DNA of 64,000 bases from Linnemannia schmuckeri (lineage: Eukaryota; Mortierellomycota; Mortierellomycetes; Mortierellales; Mortierellaceae): positions 2,108,001 to 2,172,000 of the forward strand of contig JANATG010000008.1 in assembly GCA_029449235.1 (NCBI GenBank). Direction: 5' to 3'. The notes beneath the pieces were generated by a model, which saw only the letters and a list, made by a program, of their open reading frames with translations, had not been told where the DNA came from and did not search any database. Both the position numbers and the translations under genes were made by a program. Each line of letters begins with the position of its first letter. Position 1 is the first letter of the stretch. This document shows, in pieces, positions 10,143 to 20,104 of the stretch.

Positions 10143-11135
10143 CTAGTTGCTGGGGGCATTTCCCGACTGGTCTGTTGGGAGATTGCCCACGTTAGCAATA
10201 TTATTGACGGTCTGGGCCCTGGATGAGCGGTTGGTGTTGCGGTTTTTTCCACAGTCCCAAGAGTAGTGTCCGGCGTTGATTCGACGGCACTTGAAGCATC
10301 CGTTGTTGTCCTGCAGATATTTCTTTTCATCGTCGGTAAGGCGGGCAAGGCGTGGTTGGGATTGTTGATTGTTGAATTGGGTTGTCATGGCGTGGACGGC
10401 AATGGTAAGGGACTGGACCGAGGCCATAAGGGCGCGGGTGGTGGGGTCGAGGCTGATGTTATCGATTTCCATTGCCATTGGGTCAAAAGCTGGGGGTGCT
10501 GGGTTTGAGCTGGTGGTTGGAGTGTGAGAGCGCATGCTATTCATAGCCTTGGCAAACATACCCTTTGTGGCTCCTTTGGGGCCAAAAGCATAGATGGTGT
10601 CAAATCCTTCAGCCTTGGAACACATATCAAAAAAGGTGTTGTTGGGGTTAGATACCTGATCGGTCTGAAGCAGCTGTCTCAGATCGTCGGGGCAGCCTTG
10701 GAGAAAAACAACTCTGACGGTGGCTTCGAGAAACACGCGACCAGTGGGATCTTCCGCGAGCAAGATGTTCATGTAGAGGCGGATGCGGGTAAGGTACTCG
10801 GCCAGGTTGGTGGTAAGCTTGGCATTGAGAAGAAGGCCGCGAACTTGCTCGAGAAATCCATCAGGCATGTATGCCTTCTTGAACAGGGTTGTAAAGGTGG
10901 AGTACTCGCAGGTGTCGTCGATGTTAAGTGATTCCCACCAGAGGAGAGAGGTTTGGTTGAGGAGGTTGACGGCATGGATGGTGCGTTTTCTGTCGGGTAC
11001 GTTCTTCATGGTAAAGTAGCGTTGCACCTCTTTCAGCCAGGCGAGGCATTTGAAGCCATCGCGAGTGCCGTTGTACTTGGCGGGTTTGGAGGTTGTGTCA
11101 AGTTCAATGATGGTGGCGAGGTTGTCGTCGGTCAT
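10143..11135 (-). CDS. gag: Gag of element A
   Basis: The 330-residue protein is nearly identical to Gag of element B (for example KYNG versus KYDG, and CFKC versus CLKC in the zinc knuckle). It starts at MTDDNLA; the upstream extension is closed by TAA. Its pol lies 5 kb away on the other side of element B, so normal Gag-Pol frameshifting is no longer possible: the TSD and LTR of B follow 29 bp after the gag stop. Confidence 0.85.
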   Translation of the reverse strand: MTDDNLATIIELDTTSKPAKYNGTRDGFKCLAWLKEVQRYFTMKNVPDRKRTIHAVNLLNQTSLLWWESLNIDDTCEYSTFTTLFKKAYMPDGFLEQVRGLLLNAKLTTNLAEYLTRIRLYMNILLAEDPTGRVFLEATVRVVFLQGCPDDLRQLLQTDQVSNPNNTFFDMCSKAEGFDTIYAFGPKGATKGMFAKAMNSMRSHTPTTSSNPAPPAFDPMAMEIDNISLDPTTRALMASVQSLTIAVHAMTTQFNNQQSQPRLARLTDDEKKYLQDNNGCFKCRRINAGHYSWDCGKNRNTNRSSRAQTVNNIANVGNLPTDQSGNAPSN

Positions 11136-11326
11136 GATGGTGAGTTCCGATAAAAAGTCAGTGATAAAATACGTGTTAATGGGTGGAAGACAGGGTGAGG
11201 GGATGGAGGAGGTGCTAGGTGAGGTTTCTGGGGAGCTGGAGGAGTCTGGGGTTTATGCTGGGTGTTCTGGGGGTTGTGCTGAGTGTTCTGGGGTCTTGTT
11301 GGTGGAATTGTGAACCTTTGCTACCA

Positions 11327-11424
11327 TGCAACTTTTGTAAGGAGTGGAAGGAAGAGATGTCTTTGTATTTTGGTAATAGTTGTCTATTTATCTAATTAAG
11401 GTAATCGGGGGTCCAATCGTTGCA
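11327..11424 (-). repeat. 5' LTR of element A
   Basis: This is the same 98-bp LTR in minus orientation, followed on the plus strand by the target duplication AAAGA at 11425-11429. Confidence 0.93.
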
Positions 11425-13610
11425 AAAGAGCTGGTAAAAATCGCCTCCTTGCCCCCACCAGTCGAGGTCTCAGCCACTGCTGTTGTCGTCGCTAATGTTG
11501 ACGTCGTTCTCGAAAAGAGACCTACCGTTTCAGGATCTCTCTTGGAAGAGAAGGACTCTCCTATCCAGATACAGTACGAAGAGGATGAGTCCTCCGAGGA
11601 CGAGAAGCTCATCAACCGGGCCATGGAGCGCCGCCGAGGATGTCAGAAAAAACCAGACGCTGTCTCTCTAGCCCACCTTCCCAGTGCAGACCGAGTGTCT
11701 GCTGCAACCCCACTGGACCCTAGTGTGGCTATCGATTCCTTGCAGGTACGCACCACTCCCACTGCAACTGTTGTTTCATTTGACGTTGCGGATGGGTGTG
11801 GTGGTAGTGTTTGCGTTGATGCCAGTGAAGAGAGTGGAGATAACAGTGAGGGTGTGTATAAAGAAAAAACAAAAAGAAAAAAGGTCAAGCGCGACAACAG
11901 GGGGTTTTTATACCTGGACACATCCTTAGGCAGAAAAAAGCAAGGGCCAAAAAAAGACAAAGAAAAATTCTCATTTGCAGCCCAGACCAAAACAAAAACC
12001 ACGCGCGCAATTGAACGCTCAGATGAGCGTGGGAGTGAGTTTGTTTCTTTTGGCAAGGCAGGTTTTTCTTTTGTTGCTGGAGATAAGAGGGTTGAGGGTA
12101 TTAAGGAGTGTTGCCTGCAAGGGACATGCTCCGGTTCTTCTACTACCTTTCTTTCTTCGCTGTCCTTTTATGATTCTTTTTACGCGTCTTCTTCTTTATT
12201 ACCAAATTCTTCTTTTCTCGCTACCGCGGCGTTGGAAGTTTGTCCTGCCTTGTCTTGTGAGCCAACGGTTTCTTCTACTTCTCCTTCTTCTCCTTTGTTC
12301 TCTCCTTCCGACTTCGACCCCTTGTTATCATCCTTGTTATCATCTGTTCCCCACTTGGGGTTCTCGTTTTCATCTGATCCTTCCCTTGTCTTTGATGTCT
12401 CCTCTTACTTCACTATTAATCCACCTATTATCACATCCTTTTCTTCTCCCTCTCTTGTTCCATCTTCTTCTTCTGTCCATCCCTCTTCTTTTGTTTCCTC
12501 CTCTCTGTCTCATTCCTCTCATCCTACCTTTCCCCTTGCTGCCCCCTCCACAATCCCTCCAATAGCTCCTCTCTCCCTAATACCTCTTTCCTTTCTATCT
12601 AGTGTACCACCTATCGATCTTTTATCTGCACCCGTCTCTTCTTATTATTCGATCCTTCACTTCCTCCACCTCCCTCTCCACCCTCCCCTCTTCCTCCCCT
12701 CTCACTTCCTTTGCCAGTCAGCTCATTGCCATCTTCGCCACAGCCACATTATCCACCACTTACACTCTCACCTCCTCCGTCGTTACTATCCCCGGCTTCG
12801 CCGCCCGTAGTCACCCCAGTTACAGTTTCGTCGCCTATCGTCATCCCAGTCCCAGTCTCGAGCCCTGTACTCTCTGCTACATCTGATCGACCTGCACCTC
12901 TCCTCACCTGCACAGACACACCATTCAACACGCCAGCTACTTCCACTCCAACACCTGTATCCATTCTTTTATCTCCTCACACTCAATCTCCTCTTCCACC
13001 CAATGCAACTGACCCTATCTTCGAGCGGGCAATCGCCTCCCTGGACAGCACCTGCAGACACCGTCTCCTTCGTCCCGCGGCAGAATACAACGCCGAGATC
13101 CTACGCATTACCTGCGAGACCAAGAAGCTTCAGGCGAAGAACACCACCAAGTATGACGCCCTCAGAGCTCAGTATCGGAAGCAACTTGCTAAGAGACCGC
13201 AAGACCTAACCGCCATGCTGTCCAACGTCGATCATGACGCTGTCAATGCAGCTGCGCGTGTCCAGTCTGTTGCTAGTCGTCGCAAGACCGTTGCCCTTGG
13301 AATACGTCGCCGAGCCACCGAGGCTGTCAATGAGTACCGGACTTGCCACCTTGATTCTCTCCGCTCGGATATGGAAACCAGACTGAACAGAGCAGTAGTG
13401 GAATCTCGTTTACAGGAATCCCTTCGAGCCAGAAAGCAACAGGAAGCAGAGGCACTTTGTCTTCAGCACTACTCTGTTGTCTCACGCTTGCAAAAGTCCC
13501 TCCGCGACAGGAAACAACAGCAGCAACAGGAAAAAAAGGCTTACCGTCTTCACCATCGCTCGGTCGTCTCTCGCCTAAAGGAGACGATGCCCCGGCACAA
13601 GAAGACCTAA
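11425..13610 (+). pseudogene. LINE middle region: acidic and Ser/Pro-rich linker, then basic coiled repeats
   Basis: This continues the RT frame after excision of the nested elements. It holds an acidic stretch with an ESSEDEK-like motif, a Lys-rich stretch (about 11860-11990), then a Ser/Pro/Leu-rich low-complexity stretch to about 12800. From about 12603 the sense continues in the -1 frame, giving a helical, basic region with three copies of a VVSRLQxSLRxRKQQ-like unit near 13393, 13477 and 13564. It ends at TAA 13608-13610, but the same frame stays open afterwards into the RNase H domain. The frame change lies in the CT-rich overlap 12603-12810. It could be an indel of decay or, less likely, a recoding site. 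Confidence 0.6.
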
Positions 13611-15341
13611 CCACTACGCAAATCAGCCTTTGATACAACCTCGAACTTCCCTTTGCAAGAACGGTACCGAGTCCAACCGCTCGCAGCATCAGGCCCCCTC
13701 ACCACAACCTTCGGCCCACTTTGTCTCTCACCGGCGGAAGCAGCGTCCATGCGAACAATACAGGACACACCAGTAGACAACTCCACCCCCCGAGTTTTGT
13801 ACTCGGATGGATCTCTTCTAAACTCAGGAACATCCGACGTGTCACTGGCTTTTGGAGTGGTGGACCTTACTCAGGACAACCCCCTGACAGTACAAGGACG
13901 AACGGACGGTCATGCATCCTCGGCCAAGTCTGAGCTCATGGGTTTACTAGCCGCAGTCCTGTCAGCACCTCCGGAACAAAACATAGTGGTCAAACTGGAC
14001 AACCAGTCGGTGGTGGAACAGTATCATCATATGGTGAAGAATCGTCAAGATGCCTTACCGAGGAAACGATTCAGAAGCACTTATGCCGGTATCTGGGCGG
14101 TATTATGGCAGGTTGTGGAATCTCGGCCAGGCGAAGTCGAAGTGGTATGGATCAAGGGACACAACAACATTCAAGGAAATGAGCTAGCGGATCAGGCGGC
14201 AAAGGCGGCAGCACAGAGTGTTACGGTGCCTTTGGTGGTGGATCTCACTCAGCAGACGGACATTACGAGCTTTGCACATTGCAATGGCAGGCTTGTTGAA
14301 ATCGATCTACGACAGCTCCTTAAACAACAATCGACAATCCGCCATCATCAAGTCTGGATATCACAAAGACGGGTTAAGAGGGCGATCTCGGACATTGACG
14401 ATGTGGAATGGAGTTCGACCTTGGCCCATGTCCATGACAGACGCGCCGTCTTCACCTTCTTCAGCAACAGCAAGGACTCCCACCAACGAACACACCATAT
14501 CAAGAAGCTGCATGGAATGTTGCCAACATTGAACTCCATGCAGGCTCGGAAGCCTGATTTGTACTCAACCTGCCTGTGTCGACAATGTGAGCAGGAGGAG
14601 GAGGACAATGAGCACGTCTGGAGATGCCCCTCTACTGTTGAGACAACCACTGCGATATGGAAGGAGGCCATGGGCAAGATTGATGAATGGGGCGTTCAGG
14701 CAACAAATAGCTACAATGCCGCCAGGAAGCGTGAACACAAGCGAGCAACTGACAATGGTCGTCAAGCACCACGGCCAGTACCCATATACTGGCAGTCCCC
14801 CTCGGATGCGGATCATATTCGGGGATTCTCTTCTATCGGTGAAGCTCGAGCCGTGCACAGCGGTAGTCCTGCTCCCGATCGTGATGAAAACCCCAAGTGG
14901 CACGTTTCGGACCTTCTTCGCGGAATCACCCCCAAGAGCATGTTGACTGAGTGGTCCTCGGCCTTCAGAACCCCACGGTCCATTGCCAAGACGGTCCTTC
15001 ACAAGTTTATTGGCTACCTGGAGACGCAGGCCTCAGAACTGATCTGGAAACCCCGATGCTCCACGACGATCGCGTGGGAGCAGACGCAAGGCATCACTGC
15101 CAAGGACAAAACATCCAAATACACCGGCGCCCGAGGTGACTGGAGTCGAGGATACGGTTACATCACGCGTGATGGGTTCTGCCCGTGTGGCGCTTCGCTA
15201 GCCACACATAAGGATCGAACCTGCCCTGGAGCGACCAAGGAACCATGCACAGCTGATGAGCGGCTGTTGGATAGTCTGTTGGGAAAGAGGAAGTTGTCGC
15301 TGATGGAGAGGATGGGAAGAATCCCCTTCATTCGTATCTAG
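13611..15341 (+). pseudogene. LINE RNase H domain and C-terminal Cys/His region
   Basis: The frame is continuous with the upstream coiled region past the TAA at 13608. An RNase H fold is evident from the ordered acidic residues: YSDGS (Asp, about 13800), SELMGL (Glu, about 13930), KLDNQS (Asp, about 13997) and the KGHNNIQGNELADQAA block (His and Asp, about 14155-14200). The C-terminal part has clustered Cys/His (CLCRQC followed by HVWRC, about 14575-14627; CPCG and RTCPG near the end), possibly a nucleic-acid binding element. The domain order RT then RNase H is that of some LINE clades rather than of an LTR element. TAG ends it at 15341. Confidence 0.75.
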
Positions 15342-15530
15342 TTTTATTTTGTCTTCCGTTTTTGCTGTGAAGAGCAGCGACAATTGTTGCGCAGAGCCAG
15401 GCTCCGGGTCGGACTGTGACTGGCGGATGGTGTACTGAAGAGTTTGGTCTGTAGTCCCATTTACTTCCAAATGCCTCCTTTGTACTGTTTGTCAGAGAAA
15501 TAAAATTGTGTACAAAAAAAAAAAAAAAAA
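15342..15530 (+). other. LINE 3' UTR and poly(A) tail
   Basis: This non-coding stretch contains AATAAA at about 15499, followed by a run of 17 A ending at 15530. The poly(A) is directly followed by the left inverted repeat at 15531, so the LINE probably inserted into that repeat. Confidence 0.7.
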
Positions 15531-15610
15531 TCCTGAGGTATTGGGCAAAGTAAAGAAGAATCAAATGCCTCTCTTGGGCCTATTACATGAAAAAAAAAAA
15601 ATTGCGTACG

Positions 15611-15652
<42 letters not shown>

Positions 15653-15957
15653 AATGTAAAAATGTAAACGTAGAGAAGAATAAAAGGTCGGGAGAAGAGA
15701 GTTTGAATCCAGGAGGTAAAAAGGAACGATGGTTCAAGGAAAAATAAGGAGGAGAAAAAAAAGGAGCGAAGGTTCGAAGAAAGGAAGGGAGGAAGGAGGA
15801 AAGGAGTGGAGCGGAGTGACCTTGGGTATTCATATTTTTTATTTCTTCTTGGGGATTGGATGTGTGTGTGTGTGCCTTCTGAACGATGGATGACGAGATA
15901 CATAAAAAAGGAGTAGGTGAAACTGATAGAGTTGAGTTGGTCCACTGACGCGACTTG
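15531..15957 (+). repeat. Left arm of a ~430-bp inverted repeat
   Basis: This arm is the reverse complement of 19676-20104, with almost complete identity by eye (an early G/A difference near 15537). It contains an A run of about 37, a (TG)n stretch and purine-rich blocks. It begins exactly at the end of the LINE poly(A). The two arms enclose 3.7 kb holding the zinc-finger gene. Confidence 0.88.
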
Positions 15958-16561
15958 TTCATGATCGCGCCAGTCTGCAAAAAAAAAATAGCTTCAGATT
16001 TGAGGGTAGCGATGTTCTCGGCTTGGTGGTGGGAGAATGGAGTGCAGCTAGGCAAATCTACTTTATTTGTAGATGACTACAGGATGAATTATGAGTAGTG
16101 TTTGTTTGCGTGAACCATATCATGGTTGACCAGGCTCGCTTTCATAGAAAAATTTTCTACCGTCCATCGGCTCATTTTCTCTCTCTTTGTCATGTTTTGA
16201 ACTGATGAAAGATAGGTCTGAAAAAATTAATAAATTAGCTTCCCAGAGCGCACTGGCCTTTGCCTGGCGAGGAAGGTACGTTGCTACAGGGGCGGGTTCT
16301 GGGTGGAGGACGGGAATACATTTTTTTTTTAATTTGCATGAAGGCAAGTGCGAAGAGTTAAATATAGTCTTGAATGGATTGGTGTTCATGCAAACTTTTT
16401 TCCCAAGGGTCATTGACTCACAAGCCAACAACTCACTTCTTTTGCATATATAGATCCACCCTCCTCTCCATTTTTTGTTCCCAACTCACAATCCACACCC
16501 TTTTTTTTTTAAAGAAAAGGTATCCTTTTCTCACTTATCCTCTTTCCCATTTTTTTTACTC
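15958..16561. other. Stretch between the inverted repeat and the zinc-finger gene
   Basis: No coding potential is seen. A TATATA-like motif lies at about 16446 and CT-rich sequence from 16460 to 16560 looks like a leader of the downstream gene. Confidence 0.4.
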
Positions 16562-18510
16562 ATGAAAAATCACATCAGACGTCTCCTGCAGTTCACATTA
16601 CAGATCTCCTTTTTTTCTCCTTGTCTGCTTCGCTTGCCATTTATGTTCCTCCTCCTCCCTCTCTTCAGCTTGCACAAGTTGAAACAAGTCACCGCGCCCA
16701 CACCCCCTCTCGTACTTGAAACCTTTTTCGTGCCTAAAGCCCCTCTCATACCCGAAACCTTTCTCGCGCCCAAAGCCCCTCTCGCATCCAGGGTCTATCT
16801 CGCACCCGACCAAGTTCGTGACTATGTGGAAGTCACTCACCCTTCTCCCTCTGGCAATGCCTTCAGCCACCAAGAATGTCCTTACAAGCTTGTGCTCGGG
16901 AATCTAGATTGTATTTGCGTAACAGCCGAACCCAGTAACTGGATCGGTATTCGACAACCTAATCTGATACACGTTTAGGTCCAAGCCCATGATAACCTTT
17001 TTGACTAATACCGCGATCACTCTAGCGCACTCGCCATACGCCAATCCATGCTGATCTATCAGTATCTCGATTCCTTCACCAACAATGGCGATAAAAGGCT
17101 TCCTCAGTTGCCCGATCGCTTAATTGCACTTGATGACTTTTTTGCGTACACCCAGGCGTACGTAAATGGTTTTCTCAAGTCCATGCCGGAGTCGAGCGTT
17201 CATCTTCGTTGTGCCGTGCCTCATCATGATCATCGCATACAAGACGGTAAGAAGGTGTCAGCCCAGACAGAACTGATTACCATCGAGTACTTTCGCTCGC
17301 CTTAGCACATGCAGTGGAATCGCCGAGTCAGCAGCGTAGCAGTCACAGTCGAAAAGGTGCTTCTGGGTCTAAATTCCCAGAAACGACCGTAAGTTAACAT
17401 ATATTTTTTTATATCGTACCTATGACGGACCATTGGCCATGTTATGACAAGAACCTAACGATGCTATTTTTTATCCGATCTCGCACATACTTCCTCGCCG
17501 CAACTTTATCTAGTGATGAGAGTCCTGCTGCCGTCCTTTTAAACAATGATGTTGAAGTCTTCTTGTTCGGTGATATTTCAGTGAGGTCTACTAGCGATTC
17601 TAAGGGGGTCGAGTGGGAAATCTTTGCGGAGTCCCAAAAACATACGACACCACCTCCCCCACCCACTCTGTTTCATCCTCCTGTTAAGCTTACCGACGGC
17701 GATGATCGGGTTGAGCACGACACCGTAACTGTTTTGATGGGTGATGTTTTTTGGAAGGCAGAGGGCTACTACAGATGGTCCGAATGGGATGAACCAGAAA
17801 AAACTAGTACCTCACACTGGCCACCTGTTACGTTGCTATGCATTGTCTATGTCTTCAAGGGTCCTTGCGCCACCTTTAGACGCATGATTTATCGGCGACA
17901 TATTTCTAGGAGCCACAAAACCTTGCTGCCGAATTCCTTCCCATTCTGGTCCAACATTTACAACGCCTGGTCTTCCAATATGGGTACGTCTGAAGTGGCC
18001 GCCCTCACCTCTTTGTCGGTCTTTGAGCGTCCACGGCAACTTTCCAACGTCAGAAAACGCGATTCCAGTTCAGATGAACCCAACAACGATGACTGTTCTT
18101 ATTTTGAGGATGAGATGAGGTTTAAGGGTGGCTCACCTGAATCCAGCGCCAGTCGTCACTCTGTCGAAGAACAACCCCACAAGCGTCACAAAACTTGTTC
18201 TCAGGATGTTCGGCCATACCCTTGCTCATACCCCGGCTGCGACAGGTTGTTTAAAAGGAAAGATGTAATGCAAACCCACTTGAATACCCATGACAACATT
18301 TCATTTCCATGCCGATTTCACCCTTGCAACAAGACATTTGCTCGACACAATGTCCGTCTTCGACACGAGAACATTGATCATCAAGGCCGCCGGAAACAGT
18401 GCTGCTATTGCGGTGACTTGCTTACAAGGAATCCTCCTGCTGGCCAGCATCCTTGCAAAAAGCTAAGGGACGACCGCCCTCTTACAAATTCACTACAATC
18501 CCTGTGCTGA
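16562..18510 (+). CDS. C2H2 zinc-finger protein, 5' exon structure uncertain
   Basis: The reliable part is the last exon (from about 17452 or 17514 to TGA 18510). It ends with two classical fingers: C-X4-C-X12-H-X3-H and C-X4-C-X12-H-X4-H, each with linker-like residues, then a CxxC...HxC remnant. This suggests DNA binding in the nucleus. Upstream coding-like sequence from ATG 16562 is interrupted by TAG 16976, TAA 17006 and TAG 17303. The latter can be removed by an intron with donor GTAAGA at 17247, and another GTAAGT donor lies at 17389. The 16976-17006 stops need an intron I could not place with frame. It is either a multi-exon gene or one decayed in its 5' half. The PLIPETF/APKAPLA repeats near residue 60 are notable. 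Confidence 0.5.
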
Positions 18511-19675
18511 TGACCACCTGAATATAGGTTTTTTTCGACATTTTTTTCTCGCATCTTGGCTAGTTATCCACCTTTACAGAAGGATTTCCTCCTTTCCCTC
18601 GTTTCCTTTGTTTTGGTCTTTTTTTTTTTTGTAAATGTTTGCAAAAAGTTCGGTCAGTAAAGAAACGCAAGTTTTCATTGCTATATCCATTCTTTTCTAG
18701 CAATAGCTTTTTTTATTTTTTATGTTTTTATTTTTTTCGGCACACTCTTTTGCATCGTTCACTCCCTGCTTCTGTCCACAGTTTTGTTTGCCACCTTTTT
18801 TTCCTGTATGTTTCTATTTTTTTTTCAAACGAGAGAAATTAAAGGAGATCGCGTACGACAGATATTCCTGAGACGCTTTATCTCCACAAAAATGAAAGAT
18901 AACCTCGACGCTTTTCAAGGGTGGAAAAATTGAAGCACTTATTGCAAACAGGTGTAACAGGATGTGGGAAAATCAAACGAGCAAGTCAAAAAAAAGGGGG
19001 GGAGGGGGAGTGGTTCTCTACCTGGAGTGAGTTATAATCTGAGATGAAGGAACTGATTGAGAGAAAGTGAATACAGGCGTTCATAGAGAGATAATTGATT
19101 ACATAAAGCTGGTTAAAGGTCGAGGAGAGGTGAATAAGCAAAGCGATATGAGGTAAATGAGCAAAAATCAAGAACCATGAAGGTGAAGTTGAGGTTGAGT
19201 GCAAGAGTACAAATATTGTAAAAAGATGAATGTCCAAGTCAGATCATTCATTTAAGACGCCACCAAACGACGCGTGACAATGAACAATGAGCTGGGTCTC
19301 GTTTGATTTTACAGAAAAAAGCTCTCCTTCTCTCGAGATTTTCATTATGCCAAGAAAAAAAGAAAAATAACTTTGGCGATGTGGAGGCGTATTATTGCTG
19401 TCAGAGGACTGGACATCAGAGCCAAGCTTTTCTCAAAATGTATTATATCAAAAAAGCTAATGAAAAATATTAGCTTGTTGGCAAATTTTTTTTATCATTG
19501 CTGAATGAACATTTTTACGTCGACTACCACCATGCCTCATATATCAGCGGCTTCTTGCCCCCTGCGCACCTGCGAAAGCAATCGATTCATCCCTTTCCTC
19601 GGCGGTGCTTGCAAAACCTATTACAACGTCAAATTCGAACCCGTTATTTTTTTTTCTAAACCTGAGTGAACAAGC
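18511..19675. other. Non-coding stretch 3' of the zinc-finger gene
   Basis: This is T-rich sequence (18530-18840), then A/G-rich sequence. No gene is supported. Confidence 0.4.
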
Positions 19676-19980
19676 CAAGTCGCGTCAGTGGACCAACTCA
19701 ACTCTATCAGTTTCACCTACTCCTTTTTTATGTATCTCGTCATCCATCGTTCAGAAGGCACACACACACACATCCAATCCCCAAGAAGAAATAAAAAATA
19801 TGAATACCCAAGGTCACTCCGCTCCACTCCTTTCCTCCTTCCTCCCTTCCTTTCTTCGAACCTTCGCTCCTTTTTTTTCTCCTCCTTATTTTTCCTTGAA
19901 CCATCGTTCCTTTTTACCTCCTGGATTCAAACTCTCTTCTCCCGACCTTTTATTCTTCTCTACGTTTACATTTTTACATT

Positions 19981-20023
<43 letters not shown>

Positions 20024-20104
20024 CGTACGCAATTTTTTTTTTTTCATGTAATAGGCCCAAGAGAGGCATTTGATTCTTCTTTACTTTGCCCAATACTTCA
20101 GGAT
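19676..20104 (-). repeat. Right arm of the ~430-bp inverted repeat
   Basis: This is the mirror of 15531-15957, including the long homopolymer (T run, about 19986-20023). Beyond 20104 the sequence is unique within the window. Confidence 0.88.

Larger units (their letters stand above)
938..11424 (-). mobile_element. Element A: minus-strand Ty3/gypsy chromovirus, split by element B
   Basis: Its terminal 98-bp LTRs are 11327-11424 (5' LTR on the minus strand) and 938-1035 (3' LTR). Target duplication AAAGA flanks it at 933-937 and 11425-11429. Element B sits between its gag and pol. Without element B and one AGGGG copy the element is 5241 bp, exactly the length of B, so there has been no net indel. 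gag (11135-10143) and pol (4868-1046) are both open. Identical LTRs indicate a young insertion, but the element is physically split and cannot make a normal genomic RNA. Confidence 0.93.
1..15530 (+). mobile_element. LINE (non-LTR retrotransposon), 5' end outside the window, split by nested chromoviruses
   Basis: The two LINE parts are 1-937 and 11425-15530. Removing 938-11424 and one copy of the 5-bp duplication AAAGA joins the reading frame without a break (W-F-K then E-L-V-K), so the two pieces were one element. The order is RT (partial), Ser/Pro-rich and coiled region, RNase H, Cys/His region, 3' UTR with AATAAA, then a 17-A tail at about 15514-15530. An RNase H downstream of RT fits Tad/I-type LINEs. 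The coding region carries an in-frame TAA at 13608 and a frame change between 12603 and 12810, so this copy is probably dead. Its 5' end and target-site duplication are not visible. Confidence 0.85.

Noticed and set aside
10143..11326. RIP-type mutation because gag A has CAA to TAA
   Set aside because: Only a handful of A/B differences exist and others are not C-to-T in CpA context; LTRs are identical.
15561..16055. Phe/Leu-rich open frames in the inverted repeat (also 19605-20284)
   Set aside because: They are translations of A/T homopolymers and purine tracts, with no start context or conservation.
19600..19660. Possible tRNA because of TTCGAACC near 19635
   Set aside because: No matching A box or acceptor stem could be paired.
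19531..19666. 45-aa Cys-containing peptide beginning MPHISAAS
   Set aside because: No signal peptide, no family match recognised and no promoter-like context.
15531..20104. DNA transposon with 430-bp terminal inverted repeats
   Set aside because: No transposase-like sequence lies between the arms and no target duplication is visible outside them.
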